Under the pieces are notes generated by a model, which had not been told where the DNA came from, made no database searches, and was given only the letters and a program-made list of their open reading frames with translations. Shown in pieces: positions 54,339 through 63,824 of a stretch of DNA of 64,000 nucleotides (its first letter is position 1; the number at the start of each line of letters is the position of its first letter). The DNA is from Seongchinamella unica. Lineage in GTDB: Bacteria; Pseudomonadota; Gammaproteobacteria; Pseudomonadales; Halieaceae. The translations under genes were made by a program, and so were the position numbers. The stretch spans positions 44,152 through 108,151 of the forward strand of contig NZ_SMSE01000006.1 of the NCBI RefSeq assembly GCF_004354085.1. Direction: 5' to 3'.

Positions 54339-55253
54339 ATGCTCCCCATACTAGATCTCACCCAGCGAGGGCACGCCGGCTGGCTGGACGCGCTGGACGT
54401 CGCATGCCGGGACTGGGGCTGCTTCCAGCTGCGCTGTCACGGCCTCGGTGATGACCTGTGCCGCAGCGTGCTGGCTGACATGCAGCGTTTTTTCGCCCTG
54501 CCCTACCGGGACAAGCTGGACATCGAGCGCACGGCGGACAACCCCTGGGGCTTCTACGACCGGGAGCTCACCAAGAATGCGCGCGACTGGAAGCAGATTT
54601 TTGATGTTGGCCCTTACGCTGCGGCTGGCCCGTTCGCTGGCGCGCGGCCGCGCTGGCCGGAAGCCCTCCCAGGCTTCAGGGAGACCGTGGAGGCCTACTA
54701 CGCCGCCAGCGAAGCCCTGGCTTTGATCCTGCTGGGTGATATTGGCGAATGCCTGGGTGTGTCCCGCGGCACACTGGAGCAGGAATTTGGCAAAGGACAC
54801 TCCAGTTTTCTCCGCCTCAACTATTATCCGCCCTGCGCACAAGCGGACCAGCACCTGGGTATCAGTCACCACACGGACGCCGGTGCACTCACGGTCCTGT
54901 TGCCCGATGAACAGCCAGGTCTGCAATTTCTGCGCGGAGACGACTGGCACACGGTACAGGCGGAACCCGGTGCGCTGATCATCAACATCGGGGATATCGT
55001 CCAGGTCTGGTCGAACGATCGCTATCGGGCGCCGTTGCACCGTGTGCTGGCAAACCCCGGCGATTCGCGCTTCAGCGCGCCCTTCTTCCTCAACCCCGGG
55101 TACGACACGGTTTACGCTCCACTGCCAGGCGCCCTGCAGGGCGGGGCACCTCGCTACCGACCGATCAACTGGGGAGAGTTCCGCGCGGGCCGGGCGGCAG
55201 GTGACTACGCCGACCTGGGCGCGGAAGTCCAGATCAGCGATTTCCGGACCTAG
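54339..55253 (+). CDS. Isopenicillin N synthase-like 2-oxoglutarate/Fe(II) dioxygenase
   Basis: 304-residue cytoplasmic non-haem iron oxygenase. Fe(II) ligands are His178, Asp180 (HHTDAGALT) and His234 (LHRVLAN). Arg244-Phe-Ser246 is the RxS motif that binds the 2-oxoglutarate carboxylate. The N-terminal part (DWGCFQLRCHGLGDDLCRS, FFALPYRDKLD) matches the DIOX_N domain. It resembles the large group of bacterial oxygenases related to flavonol synthase and gibberellin oxidases; penicillin synthesis is not implied. No ribosome site is obvious before ATG 54339. It is alone on its transcript. Confidence 0.9.
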   Translation: MLPILDLTQRGHAGWLDALDVACRDWGCFQLRCHGLGDDLCRSVLADMQRFFALPYRDKLDIERTADNPWGFYDRELTKNARDWKQIFDVGPYAAAGPFAGARPRWPEALPGFRETVEAYYAASEALALILLGDIGECLGVSRGTLEQEFGKGHSSFLRLNYYPPCAQADQHLGISHHTDAGALTVLLPDEQPGLQFLRGDDWHTVQAEPGALIINIGDIVQVWSNDRYRAPLHRVLANPGDSRFSAPFFLNPGYDTVYAPLPGALQGGAPRYRPINWGEFRAGRAAGDYADLGAEVQISDFRT

Positions 55254-55466
55254 TAGTGCGCCGAACCGCGCCGGGTCGTTGGCTCTGTGGCGCGCGTCAG
55301 GCGGGCGGATTCCAGAATCCGTGCCAGACTTATAGCCGGCAACGGTATGCCCCATGTCACTGCCGTCTGGTTTCTGTTCCAGGCAAACGGGGACCGACCA
55401 ACCCGAAGCATTGGCAGCATGCGCGCTGCCTGCTTTAATAGCTGAAAGTGCAGGAGCAGAAAGGCT

Positions 55467-56414
55467 ATGGAGTTCAAGGATTACTATGCCATCCTTGGGG
55501 TGGAGCCAGACGCGGAGAAAGCGGATATCAAAAAGGCTTACCGCAGACTGGCGCGCAAATTCCACCCTGACCTCAATCCTGGCGATGAAGCCGAGGGAAA
55601 ATTCAAGGAAGTCGCCGAAGCCTGGGAAGTCCTGGGCGACGACACCCGGCGGGCGGAGTTTGACGAACTGCGGCGCTACGGTGCCGCCGGCGGCGGACAC
55701 GGTTTCGAACCGCCCCCCGGGTGGGAGTCCCGGGCGGGTGGCGGGAGTCACCACTTCAGCGGCGATTTCTCGGATTTCTTCAACAGCATTTTCGGCGCGG
55801 AGTTCGGGGAGAGGGGTGCTGAACAAGGCTTCCAGCGAGGGCGGCGCGGCCAGGATGTAGAGATCGAGATGCCCGTTTTCCTCGAGGAGACTTTGACTGA
55901 CACTCAGAAGCCTGTGGAATACGAACTGCCGGTCATCGAAAATGGTAGACGCGTTAACCGTCGCAAGTCCCTCAAGGTCACCATTCCCGCCGGAGTCGGC
56001 GAAGGCGAACGCATACGCCTGCGCGGCCAGGGCGTGCCGGGCCAGGGCGGTGCGCCCGATGGTGATCTCTACCTCCATGTTCGCCTGGTCCCCCACCCTC
56101 TGTTCGACGTGCAGGGGCACGACCTGCTGGTCACTGTGCCACTGGCGCCCTGGGAGGCGGCCCTCGGGGCAAAAGTAACGGTTCCCACCCTGGACAGCAA
56201 AGTCACGTTGACTGTGGCCCCGGACAGCCAGACGGGTCGCAAGCTACGGATCAAGGGGAAAGGCCTGGTCGGCAAAACGGGCAGGGGCGACCTCTACGCC
56301 GTACTGAAAATAACCATGCCTGCGAAATCCAGCGACAGGGCCCGCGAGCTGTGGCAGTCCCTGTCCGATGAACTGGACTTTGATCCGCGAGCAGAATGGA
56401 GGGCGTCGGCATGA
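55467..56414 (+). CDS. cbpA: Curved DNA-binding protein, DnaJ-class co-chaperone
   Basis: 315-residue CbpA. The J domain (1-70) has the HPD motif at residues 33-35, which stimulates DnaK. A Gly-rich linker (about 72-130, [17 protein letters not shown]) follows, then two beta-sandwich substrate-binding domains ending in [20 protein letters not shown]; the DnaJ zinc fingers are absent, as in CbpA. CAGGAG plus AAAGG precede the ATG. It overlaps cbpM by 4 bases, the usual pairing, in which CbpM inhibits the J domain. Confidence 0.95.
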   Translation: MEFKDYYAILGVEPDAEKADIKKAYRRLARKFHPDLNPGDEAEGKFKEVAEAWEVLGDDTRRAEFDELRRYGAAGGGHGFEPPPGWESRAGGGSHHFSGDFSDFFNSIFGAEFGERGAEQGFQRGRRGQDVEIEMPVFLEETLTDTQKPVEYELPVIENGRRVNRRKSLKVTIPAGVGEGERIRLRGQGVPGQGGAPDGDLYLHVRLVPHPLFDVQGHDLLVTVPLAPWEAALGAKVTVPTLDSKVTLTVAPDSQTGRKLRIKGKGLVGKTGRGDLYAVLKITMPAKSSDRARELWQSLSDELDFDPRAEWRASA

Positions 56415-56719
56415 GCACCAGTATCCTGCGCATCACCGCAAGAGAATTTTGCGAACGCGAGGGAGTGACCGAAGAGCAGGTCATCACCATTGTGGAACAG
56501 GGAATTGCCCGCCCGGCTGCCGGTGGCAAGGCAGGTGACTGGGAGTTTGATACCACTTCCGCCAGATGGATGCACAAGGCGGTGCGGCTGCACCGCGATC
56601 TCGACCTGGACTGGGTCGCTACGGCAATGCTGGTGGACCTGCTGCGCCAGCGTGATCGTTTGCATCGTGAGAACCAGCAGTTGCGCCAGCAGTTACAGCG
56701 CTTCCTGGTGGAGGACTGA
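56411..56719 (+). CDS. cbpM: CbpM chaperone modulator
   Basis: 102-residue MerR-like modulator that binds the J domain of CbpA and blocks its action. It has the short N-terminal HTH-like region ([23 protein letters not shown]) split by a loop, then a helical dimerisation tail with DLVRQRD-type heptads ([20 protein letters not shown]). Start ATG 56411 forms an ATGA overlap with the cbpA stop and has GGAGG 9 bases upstream; an in-frame ATG 15 bases earlier is less likely. Confidence 0.93.
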   Translation: MSTSILRITAREFCEREGVTEEQVITIVEQGIARPAAGGKAGDWEFDTTSARWMHKAVRLHRDLDLDWVATAMLVDLLRQRDRLHRENQQLRQQLQRFLVED

Positions 56720-56777
56720 CAGGCCGGCCAGGCTGTTTACCAGCGCGCCTGGACTGACTGCCAGCAGGAGTGCGCGC

Positions 56778-57176
56778 TCACTTATCAGTGTTATCGGACT
56801 TGCCAGATTCCAATTCCCAGCGGGGACATGGAAACGGTGGTCGACCGCCGCCGCTGTGATAGGTGCTTAGACCAAGCTTACTGCGCAGGATGATTCTTGC
56901 TCCGTCTACTGGCACCTGGCGATAACGCATGCCCGGGTGTGGACACCCCAGGCTGGCATCCGGCCACGTGACCGACTCGAAACTGACAAGTTCGATATCG
57001 TCAGGAGACATTGACTCGCGCACCGTCAGGTCCGCGATGGCCTGTGCTACCAGCGGATTGCTGCCCGGCTTATCCACAGTCGCACCCGCCTCCGATTGCA
57101 CCGGTTGCCCAGCCACGGTAATTGCCGGCAAAAGAAGCACACCGGACAAGAGCCCCACTATGATTCTGTACAGCAA
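56778..57176 (-). CDS. Small secreted protein with conserved Trp-Pro/Cys motifs
   Basis: 132-residue exported protein. A signal peptide (IIVGLLSGVLLLPAITVAG) is followed by AQAIADLTVRESMSPDDIELVSFE in two helix/strand pieces, then the conserved block VTWPDASLGCPHPGMRYRQV and the C-terminal YHSGGGRPPFPC. This pattern of a TWPDxSLGCPxPGM core and a Cys in the final YHTGxxPFxC appears in a group of uncharacterised bacterial secreted proteins, and the two Cys could form a disulfide. It is convergent with cbpM. Function not known. Confidence 0.75.
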   Translation of the reverse strand: MLYRIIVGLLSGVLLLPAITVAGQPVQSEAGATVDKPGSNPLVAQAIADLTVRESMSPDDIELVSFESVTWPDASLGCPHPGMRYRQVPVDGARIILRSKLGLSTYHSGGGRPPFPCPRWELESGKSDNTDK

Positions 57177-57579
57177 TGAAACCTCCCAGTAACCCGTATG
57201 TAATTGCCATCCTTACGTCACCCGGTCGACCCGCTTCGACAAACCGCCTGCAACCGCTGGCACCAAATATAATAACGCTCAATTACTTGACGGGACCAGC
57301 GGGGCCTACTATTAGGAAGGGTACGGTTTACTCACAGCCTTCAATGTGAGCGTTACATTGTGCTGCGCAATTCACACCTTGCACGGCCATAACTATAGAC
57401 CAACAACAGTTCTGGTGATTGTTTCTCGGTTCGCGTGGAGCAGTACAGTTAATCCACGGTGTGCCTGACCTGGTCCCGGCTCTTCGGCGCTGGTGAGTGA
57501 CAGGAACCCGATTGATACATCCTTCTAACCTTCGGCGCGAGCACCGCAACAACGGTCCCGCCTTGGAGAGGTACTTTTT
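57177..57579. other. Non-coding region before the subtilase
   Basis: About 400 bases separate the divergent small secreted gene and the subtilase. I see no gene or clear repeat in it. Promoters for both genes must lie here, and GGAGAGGTACTTTTT just before the subtilase ATG is its ribosome site. Confidence 0.5.
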
Positions 57580-60500
57580 ATGCAATTTAATACACACTTT
57601 TTCTCACGCAGGATCAGGCTTGTCGCCTCCCTGGCCTTGACGGCGGCCATGGTCGTCGGCGGGTCAGGGGCTGGCATCGCTTCGACCGATGGCAAGCAGG
57701 CCTCTGGCCCGCCCGCCCTGGCCGGCGGTAAAAAAAGCTACATCGTGCTCATGGAGAGTGCGCCGCTGGTGGCCTACGAGGGAGACATCAGCGGCCTCCC
57801 GGCAACCAAACCCGCCAGGGGCAAGAAACTCGACACCAACAGCAAGGCTGCGCAGAAATACCAGGCGCACCTGCTGGCCAAACAGGAGAAGTTGATGAGC
57901 AGTGCCGGCATCTCCCCATCCAACGTGACCAATTCCTATACGGCCGCGCTGAACGGTTTTTCGGCGGTAATGACCGAAGCCCAGCGGCTTAGCCTGGAAA
58001 ACACCAAGGGCGTCAGCCGGGTCATGGAAGATGCCTGGCGTCATCTGGATACCGATGCCAGCCCGACCTTTATCGGCCTTACCGAGCCCGCCAGCGTCTG
58101 GCAGACCGGCGTCACCGGTGAAGGCGTGATTGTTGGCGTCATTGATTCGGGCATCTGGCCGGAGCACCCCTCCTTTGCCGATGATGGCAGTTACCCGGAC
58201 GCACCGGCGCTGGATGACAGTCGGCCCAACTGCGAGTTCGGCAACACTACCCACAATGCCAACGACGCGCCCTTCGAGTGCAACAACAAACTGATCGGCG
58301 CCCGCCAGATGATCGATACCTACCGCTTCTTTATCGGCGCGGATCCCGAGGAATTTGATTCCGCCCGGGATGACGACGGTCACGGCACCCACACCGCGTC
58401 CACCGCTGCCGGTAACGCCGGTGTGGAAGCCAGCATGTTCGGCATTCCCCGGGGCACCGTATCGGGCATCGCCCCGCGGGCCCACATCATCGCCTACAAG
58501 GGCCTCGGCACGCTCGGCGGCTTCACCTCTGACCTCGCCCGTGCAATCGACCAGGCCGTGGCCGACGGCGTGGATGTTATCAACTATTCCATCGGCGGGG
58601 GCGCCAGTGAACCCGGTGTGGATGACATCGCGTTCCTGTTTGCCGAAGCAGCGGGCGTGCACGTCGCCACCTCGGCGGGGAACTCCGGCCCCGGCGCATC
58701 CACCCTGGGCAGTCCGGGCGTCATGCCCTGGATGACCACCGTGGGCGCCAACACCCAGACTCGCTTTATGCAGGGCACCGTGGTGCTTGGTAACGGCTCC
58801 GAATACGCGGGCGCGTCCATCACCCAGGGGCTGCCGGCGGCACCGCTGGTTGACGCCGAGTTCGCCGGGGGCGACCTCTGTATCCCTGGCACGCTGGACG
58901 CCAATATCGTTGCCGGCAAGGTAGTACTTTGTCGCCGCGGCGCCATCGCCCGGGTCGGCAAGAGCCAGGCTGTAGCAATGGCCGGCGGTGTCGGCACCAT
59001 CCTCTACAACAACAGCGACGAGGACAACCTGTCCACGGATAACCACGCCACCCCCGCGGTGCATATCGACCAGACCCCAGGCCTGGCGATCAAGGACTAT
59101 ATTGCGACCACCACCGAGCCGACCGCCGCGATCATTGGTGAGCAGTCCGGCGAGTGGAACTCTGCACCCTCCATGGCCATCTTCAGCTCCCGCGGCCCCA
59201 ACCCCATCCTGCCGGATATCCTCAAGCCGGACATTACCAGCGTGGGCTTCCAGGTACTGGCGGGTAACTCGCCCTTCCCGATTGGCGGCGTACCCGGTGA
59301 GCTGTTCCAGGCTATCGGTGGCACCTCCATGTCCAGCCCCCACGTGGCCGGCGCCTTCGCGCTGATCAAGCAGGCTCACCCGGACTGGACCCCGGCCATG
59401 GCCAGGTCTGCAATCATGACCACGGCCAGCCAGGGCGTGGTGGATAACGACCGCACTACCCCGGCCGGACCCTTCGCCATGGGCGCGGGGCATATGGAAC
59501 TGGGCAACAAGGGCCACAAGGGTTCAGCCTTCCAGCCGGGCCTGGTGTATGACGCGGGCTTTTTAGACTACCTTGCTCTTATGTGTGGCCAGGATTGGGG
59601 AATTGTCGATCCCGCCTTTTGCGACCAACTGTTATCCCGTGGCTTTTACACTGAAGCGGCCAACCTCAACTACCCCTCCATCACCATGGCCAGCGTGGTG
59701 GGCACAAAGACGGTGGTACGGACGGTAACCAGCGTGGCCTCCGAGCAGGGCTGGCGGACCTATAACGCGTCTGTTGATGCACCCGACGGCTACGAAGTGA
59801 CGGTCAACCCCTCATCTATCCGGCTCAAGCCCGGCCAGAGCGCCAGCTTTGAGGTGACTGCCACCAATGTCAGCGCGCCTGTGGGCGAGTGGCGTGTTGG
59901 CTCACTGACCTGGTCCGACTCTACCGGCAACTATGACGTTCGCAGCCCCCTTGCGGTGCGCGGTGCACTGTTCAGCGCGCCCCCGGTCGTGACTGGCAGC
60001 GGTGCGGAAGGTTCTGCCAGCATTGAGGTGACCTTTGGTTACACCGGCTCTTACAGCGCCGCGCCCCACGGCCTGGTTGCAGATGCGCCGACCTCGGACA
60101 ACATTGGCCAGGATCCGGACCAGACCTATCCCAGTCCTGATGATAGCCCCGTTGGCGTACAGAAGATCGACTTCCCGATCGCCGGGGCAGGCTTCGTTCG
60201 CTGGCAGCTGGCAATCCCGGGAGATGACGACATCGACCTGTTCCTGGAAAACTCAGGCGGCAACATCATTGCCTCCAGCACCAATGGCGGGACGGACGAG
60301 TTGATCGAGCTGTTTCTCCCGGCGGATGATACCTACACCATGGTTGTACACGGCTGGTCTGTACCCAGTGAGTCCCTGCCGTACACCCTGCACTTCTGGG
60401 CAGTACCGCTGGCACCGGGCGGCAGCCTGAGCGTTGATGCGGCGCCGACATCAGCAACTCTCGGCGCTACTGGCACCATCGATGTCAGCTGGTCCGGACT

Positions 60501-60588
60501 TACAACTGGCAGCTACATGGGCGCGGTGTCTCACACCGGTGACGCCGGTCTTATGGGCCTGACCCTGGTGGAAGTCCAAGTCGACTAA
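57580..60588 (+). CDS. Secreted subtilisin-like serine protease (S8) with PA and pre-peptidase C-terminal domains
   Basis: 1002-residue secreted S8 peptidase of the cucumisin/C5a-peptidase-like type. A signal peptide (LALTAAMVVGGSGAGIA) and an I9 propeptide (about 50-150) precede the catalytic domain, whose triad is Asp189 (VIDSGIWPEHP), His268 (DDDGHGTHTAS) and Ser583 (GTSMSSPHVAGA). The large gap between His and Ser holds a protease-associated domain insertion (about 390-510). A fibronectin III-like domain (about 690-790) and a PPC-type domain (about 850-950) follow, the latter normally removed after secretion. It is a single-gene unit with its own terminator. Confidence 0.95.
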   Translation: MQFNTHFFSRRIRLVASLALTAAMVVGGSGAGIASTDGKQASGPPALAGGKKSYIVLMESAPLVAYEGDISGLPATKPARGKKLDTNSKAAQKYQAHLLAKQEKLMSSAGISPSNVTNSYTAALNGFSAVMTEAQRLSLENTKGVSRVMEDAWRHLDTDASPTFIGLTEPASVWQTGVTGEGVIVGVIDSGIWPEHPSFADDGSYPDAPALDDSRPNCEFGNTTHNANDAPFECNNKLIGARQMIDTYRFFIGADPEEFDSARDDDGHGTHTASTAAGNAGVEASMFGIPRGTVSGIAPRAHIIAYKGLGTLGGFTSDLARAIDQAVADGVDVINYSIGGGASEPGVDDIAFLFAEAAGVHVATSAGNSGPGASTLGSPGVMPWMTTVGANTQTRFMQGTVVLGNGSEYAGASITQGLPAAPLVDAEFAGGDLCIPGTLDANIVAGKVVLCRRGAIARVGKSQAVAMAGGVGTILYNNSDEDNLSTDNHATPAVHIDQTPGLAIKDYIATTTEPTAAIIGEQSGEWNSAPSMAIFSSRGPNPILPDILKPDITSVGFQVLAGNSPFPIGGVPGELFQAIGGTSMSSPHVAGAFALIKQAHPDWTPAMARSAIMTTASQGVVDNDRTTPAGPFAMGAGHMELGNKGHKGSAFQPGLVYDAGFLDYLALMCGQDWGIVDPAFCDQLLSRGFYTEAANLNYPSITMASVVGTKTVVRTVTSVASEQGWRTYNASVDAPDGYEVTVNPSSIRLKPGQSASFEVTATNVSAPVGEWRVGSLTWSDSTGNYDVRSPLAVRGALFSAPPVVTGSGAEGSASIEVTFGYTGSYSAAPHGLVADAPTSDNIGQDPDQTYPSPDDSPVGVQKIDFPIAGAGFVRWQLAIPGDDDIDLFLENSGGNIIASSTNGGTDELIELFLPADDTYTMVVHGWSVPSESLPYTLHFWAVPLAPGGSLSVDAAPTSATLGATGTIDVSWSGLTTGSYMGAVSHTGDAGLMGLTLVEVQVD

Positions 60589-60608
60589 ACCAGAATACCT
60601 TTCACGAC

Positions 60609-60631
60609 AGGGCCCCTCCGGGGCCCTTTTT
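60609..60631 (+). terminator. Terminator of the subtilase gene
   Basis: An 8-bp stem AGGGCCCC / GGGGCCCT with loop TCC is followed by a T run, 20 bases behind the stop. Confidence 0.93.
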
Positions 60632-60731
60632 GTTTTTGCGTTATTCACCCTTATTAACCCTTTTCCGCAAGTGCCACAGCCAGGTTCGGCAGTGACCGCC
60701 TGGTTACCGCTGCTAACCCACTTCCCCCGAC

Positions 60732-60743
60732 GCACCATGGTGC
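60732..60743. promoter_or_regulatory. Palindrome resembling an NtrC half-site pair, upstream of glnN
   Basis: GCACCATGGTGC is a perfect 12-bp palindrome about 100 bases upstream of the sigma-54 promoter match. The NtrC consensus carries GCAC and GTGC seven bases apart; here they are four apart, so binding by NtrC is possible but not shown. Confidence 0.4.
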
Positions 60744-60842
60744 AGCATTTTCCCGATGCTGCTCTCCCCGTTAACCTCCTTTAGTCGCGGGACGCCAAAT
60801 TTATTCGATTGAAAGCATGGACTTAGCGAAATCACCAGAGAT

Positions 60843-60858
60843 TGGCTTGAATGTTGCA
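60843..60858 (+). promoter_or_regulatory. Sigma-54 promoter match of glnN
   Basis: TGGC at 60843-60846 and TTGCA at 60854-60858 give GG-N10-GC with correct spacing for a -24/-12 promoter. The transcript would begin near 60869, about 80 bases before the glnN ATG. Confidence 0.7.
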
Positions 60859-60947
60859 GCCTGGGTACCCAGTCGTCTGATCGACAGCCTGCCTTCCCCA
60901 TTATGGTGCGGCTTCTCGAGGTCATTCATCCACAGTGAGGAATCAGC

Positions 60948-63122
60948 ATGAGCGCAAATCCGGGTCGCCAACAGGCCATTAACACCATCACCAACCGTGC
61001 CCCCAGCACGGTGACACCCACTGATTATCTCGGCGACATCTGGGCGGAAGACGTATTCGACCTGCGCCGGATGGAGTGGGCGCTGTCGAAAACCGCGTTC
61101 AAATCGATCAAGAAGACCGTGCAGACCGGGGAGCCGCTGGACCCGGCGACCGCCGATGTGGTGGCTGCCGCGATGAAGGAGTGGGCAGTTTCCAAGGGTG
61201 CCAAGTTCTTCTCCCACGTGTTCTACCCGATGACCAATATTACCGCCGAAAAACACGACGGCTTTATCGTGACCAATTCCGACGGCGGTGCGATCACGGA
61301 ATTTTCCGGGAGCCTGCTGATCAAGGGCGAGCCGGACGGCTCATCCTTCCCCAACGGCAGCCTGCGCATGACCAACGCCGCACGCGGCTATACCGCCTGG
61401 GACCCCACCAGCCCCGCCTACATCATGCACACCGACAATGGCGCCACACTGATGATTCCGAGTGTGTTCATGTCCTGGACCGGGGAGGCGCTGGACAAGA
61501 AGATTCCGCTGCTGCGCTCCAATGCGGCCATGAACAAGGCCGGGCAGGAAGTTCTAAAACTGATGGGCGAAAGCGACATCGCACCCCTCAACTCCAGCTG
61601 CGGTGCGGAACAGGAATACTTCCTGGTAGATGCGAACTTCGCCAATAGCCGACCCGACCTGCTGCTGGCGGGCCGTACCCTGTTCGGCGCCCCACCTCCC
61701 AAAGGACAGGAGTTCGACGATCACTACTTTGGCGCGATACCTGCGCGAGTGCAGGTTTTCATGCAGGACTTCGAAGACCAGCTTTACAAGCTGGGCATTC
61801 CTGCCAAGACCCACCATAACGAGGTGGCACCGGGACAGTTTGAGATAGCGCCCTATTTTGAAGCGGCCAATGTCGCGGCAGATCACCAGCAGCTGATGAT
61901 GACCCTGATGAAGGCGACCGCCAAAAAACACGGGTTCATGCTGCTGTTGCACGAAAAACCCTTTGCCGGCGTCAACGGCTCCGGCAAGCACGTTAACTGG
62001 TCGGTGGGCAATTCCACCCAGGGTAACCTGCTCGATCCGGGCTCCACCCCCCACGAGAACCTGCTGTTCCTGTTGTTCTGCGGGGCCGTGATCCGCGGAG
62101 TACACCTTCATGGCCCCCTGTTGCGGGCGGTGATCGCCACCGCCTCCAACGACCACCGGCTGGGAGCGAATGAAGCCCCTCCCGCCATTCTGTCGGTTTA
62201 TCTCGGTGATCAGTTGGAGCAGGTGTTCAACGACATCAAGGAAGGCAATATCCACACCAGCGCGGGCGGCGGCGAAATGGACCTTGGCCTGTCACAGATA
62301 CTCAAGTTTGAACGCGACCCCGGTGATCGCAACCGCACTTCGCCTTTTGCTTTTACCGGCAACCGGTTTGAGTTTCGGGCAGTCGGTTCCTCCCAGTCCG
62401 TGTCGGGCCCCCTGGTGGCGATGAATACCATGCTTGCGGACTCGCTAAACTGGATTGCCGCCGAGCTTGAGCCTGCACTGGAAGGCGGGGCCAGCCAGGC
62501 CGAAGCGGTGGTTAAGGTGCTCAAAAAGTTGATGAACGAGCACGGCAACGTGGTGTTCGGTGGCGACGGCTACTCCGAGGAGTGGCACCGGATTGCCGTG
62601 GAAGAGCGCGGCCTGAAGAACATCCCGACCACCGCTGACGCGCTGCCAGCGCTGCGGGAAGCTTCCGTGGTTGAACTGTTTTCCAGCACCGGGGTGCTCA
62701 GCCCGCTGGAACTGGAAAGCCGGTTTGAGGTTTATGCCGAGCAATACATACTTTCCATCGAGGTAGAAGCCAAGCTGGTTATCGACATGGCCAGAACCAT
62801 GATCTACCCGGCGAGTAACGCCTACCTGGCGGAACTGGCTGCTACTGCCCAGAACCTGGCTGCACTGGGTGTTGAACTGGACAGCTCTATCGCCAAAGCC
62901 GTTGCCGCACAGATTAACCAGCTGAGCACCACGATAGCCAACCTCGAGGAGGTCATGGGCCGGGAGGGCTTCGCTTCGACTGAAGAGCACATGCAGTTCT
63001 GCGCCACCGAGATCCTGCCGCGGATGAACGAGGTTCGCGCAGCGGCCGATACCCTGGAGGGCTACGTGGCCGATGAGCTCTGGCCTCTGCCCAAGTACCA
63101 GGAAATGCTGTATATCAAGTAG
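60948..63122 (+). CDS. glnN: Type III glutamine synthetase
   Basis: 724-residue GSIII, which makes glutamine from glutamate, ammonia and ATP. The length and the N-terminal block (FFSHVFYPMTNITAEKHDGF) separate it from the 470-residue GSI. Catalytic-site elements are NSSCGAEQEYFLVD (metal-binding Glu residues), HHNEVAPGQFEIAPYFEAAN, GVNGSGKHVNWSVG and RTSPFAFTGNRFEFRAVGSS. TGAGGAATCAGC precedes the ATG. The sigma-54 promoter match upstream suggests induction under nitrogen limitation. A 14-bp hairpin without a T run follows. In proteobacteria GSIII is less common than GSI. Confidence 0.96.
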   Translation: MSANPGRQQAINTITNRAPSTVTPTDYLGDIWAEDVFDLRRMEWALSKTAFKSIKKTVQTGEPLDPATADVVAAAMKEWAVSKGAKFFSHVFYPMTNITAEKHDGFIVTNSDGGAITEFSGSLLIKGEPDGSSFPNGSLRMTNAARGYTAWDPTSPAYIMHTDNGATLMIPSVFMSWTGEALDKKIPLLRSNAAMNKAGQEVLKLMGESDIAPLNSSCGAEQEYFLVDANFANSRPDLLLAGRTLFGAPPPKGQEFDDHYFGAIPARVQVFMQDFEDQLYKLGIPAKTHHNEVAPGQFEIAPYFEAANVAADHQQLMMTLMKATAKKHGFMLLLHEKPFAGVNGSGKHVNWSVGNSTQGNLLDPGSTPHENLLFLLFCGAVIRGVHLHGPLLRAVIATASNDHRLGANEAPPAILSVYLGDQLEQVFNDIKEGNIHTSAGGGEMDLGLSQILKFERDPGDRNRTSPFAFTGNRFEFRAVGSSQSVSGPLVAMNTMLADSLNWIAAELEPALEGGASQAEAVVKVLKKLMNEHGNVVFGGDGYSEEWHRIAVEERGLKNIPTTADALPALREASVVELFSSTGVLSPLELESRFEVYAEQYILSIEVEAKLVIDMARTMIYPASNAYLAELAATAQNLAALGVELDSSIAKAVAAQINQLSTTIANLEEVMGREGFASTEEHMQFCATEILPRMNEVRAAADTLEGYVADELWPLPKYQEMLYIK

Positions 63123-63135
63123 TTTGACCACTGAG

Positions 63136-63169
63136 GCCGTTTCTCTCACTGTTCGGTGGGAGAAACGGC
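63136..63169 (+). terminator. Strong hairpin behind glnN, without T run
   Basis: A 14-bp stem with one G.T pair (left arm GCCGTTTCTCTCAC, loop TGTTCG, right arm GTGGGAGAAACGGC) lies 13 bases after the glnN stop. No T tract follows, so it may stabilise the mRNA 3' end or act with Rho rather than as an intrinsic terminator. Confidence 0.6.
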
Positions 63170-63293
63170 TAACGTGACCCCTCCGACCGGAATCGACCGG
63201 CACTCCCATATCTGCAACAATTCCAATCATGGACATTGGAATCTTATTCCGCCCCCCAGCACCCGGGCGACATCGTTGCCGTGGAGAACCGCC

Positions 63294-63824
63294 ATGCTTA
63301 CCCTGCTTCGCCGCCTGTTGCTTACGGGCCTGTTCCTGACCCTCCTCGCGACCAATATCCTCACCCTGACCAGCGTAGCCTTCAATGCCGCCGTCTCCGG
63401 GCTGATCAGTTCCGCCCTGGGAATACAGACAGTCACCGGCATGATGAACCAGCGCCTGGCAGGCAAGGACAAAATGATCAGGCAGCAGAAAACCTCAGCG
63501 GCGAAGCGCAAGGTGGCTGTGCGCAAGTTTGGTAGTCGCCTCAGCGCCCGGACCCGGCGGGTGGCCACCCGGAGTATTGCCGCTATCCCGGGAGAGGCCA
63601 TCCCCTACCTGGGTGTGGCAGTACTGATTGCCGGGACCAGCTACGAGCTGTATGAAGCTTGTGAAAGCCTCCGGGACCTGGAGACACTTTACGCTGAACT
63701 GGGGCTGGACGATAAGCCGCCGGAGGCTACCCTATCCGCTGTCTGCGACCCGCAGTTACCTGACGCCGGTGAGGTCTGGGAACAAATCACAAGCACCGTC
63801 GATGGATATTTGGGGTCAGAGTAA
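63294..63824 (+). CDS. Unrecognised membrane-anchored protein, C-terminus altered by repeat
   Basis: 176-residue protein with a strongly hydrophobic N-terminal TM or signal helix (LLRRLLLTGLFLTLLATNIL), a basic middle region (DKMIRQQKTSAAKRKVAVRK, RLSARTRRVATRS) and a second hydrophobic helix (IPYLGVAVLIAGTSYELYEA). It is not recognised. GGAG lies 7 bases before ATG 63294; the frame is open to a GTG at 63156 but without such a site. The last codons (GYLGSE and stop) come from the first copy of the tandem repeat at 63805-63848, so the natural C-terminus was probably lost or replaced by the insertion. Confidence 0.7.
   Translation: MLTLLRRLLLTGLFLTLLATNILTLTSVAFNAAVSGLISSALGIQTVTGMMNQRLAGKDKMIRQQKTSAAKRKVAVRKFGSRLSARTRRVATRSIAAIPGEAIPYLGVAVLIAGTSYELYEACESLRDLETLYAELGLDDKPPEATLSAVCDPQLPDAGEVWEQITSTVDGYLGSE

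Noticed and set aside
54351..56120. 589-codon minus-strand frame over the dioxygenase and cbpA
   Set aside because: It overlaps two clear + strand genes with motifs and crosses the gap between them; there is no ribosome site or recognisable domain.
57328..57597. 89-codon minus-strand ORF before the subtilase
   Set aside because: Cys/Arg-rich, overlaps the subtilase start, no support.
57664..59517. 617-codon open frame opposite the subtilase
   Set aside because: Long antisense frames arise easily in GC-rich genes; the + strand encodes a complete S8 peptidase with all catalytic motifs, and the antisense peptide is Gly/His-rich without structure.
60900..60912. Second NtrC-like half-site (atggtgc) just before glnN
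   Set aside because: Only one half is present and its place downstream of the -12 element does not fit an enhancer.
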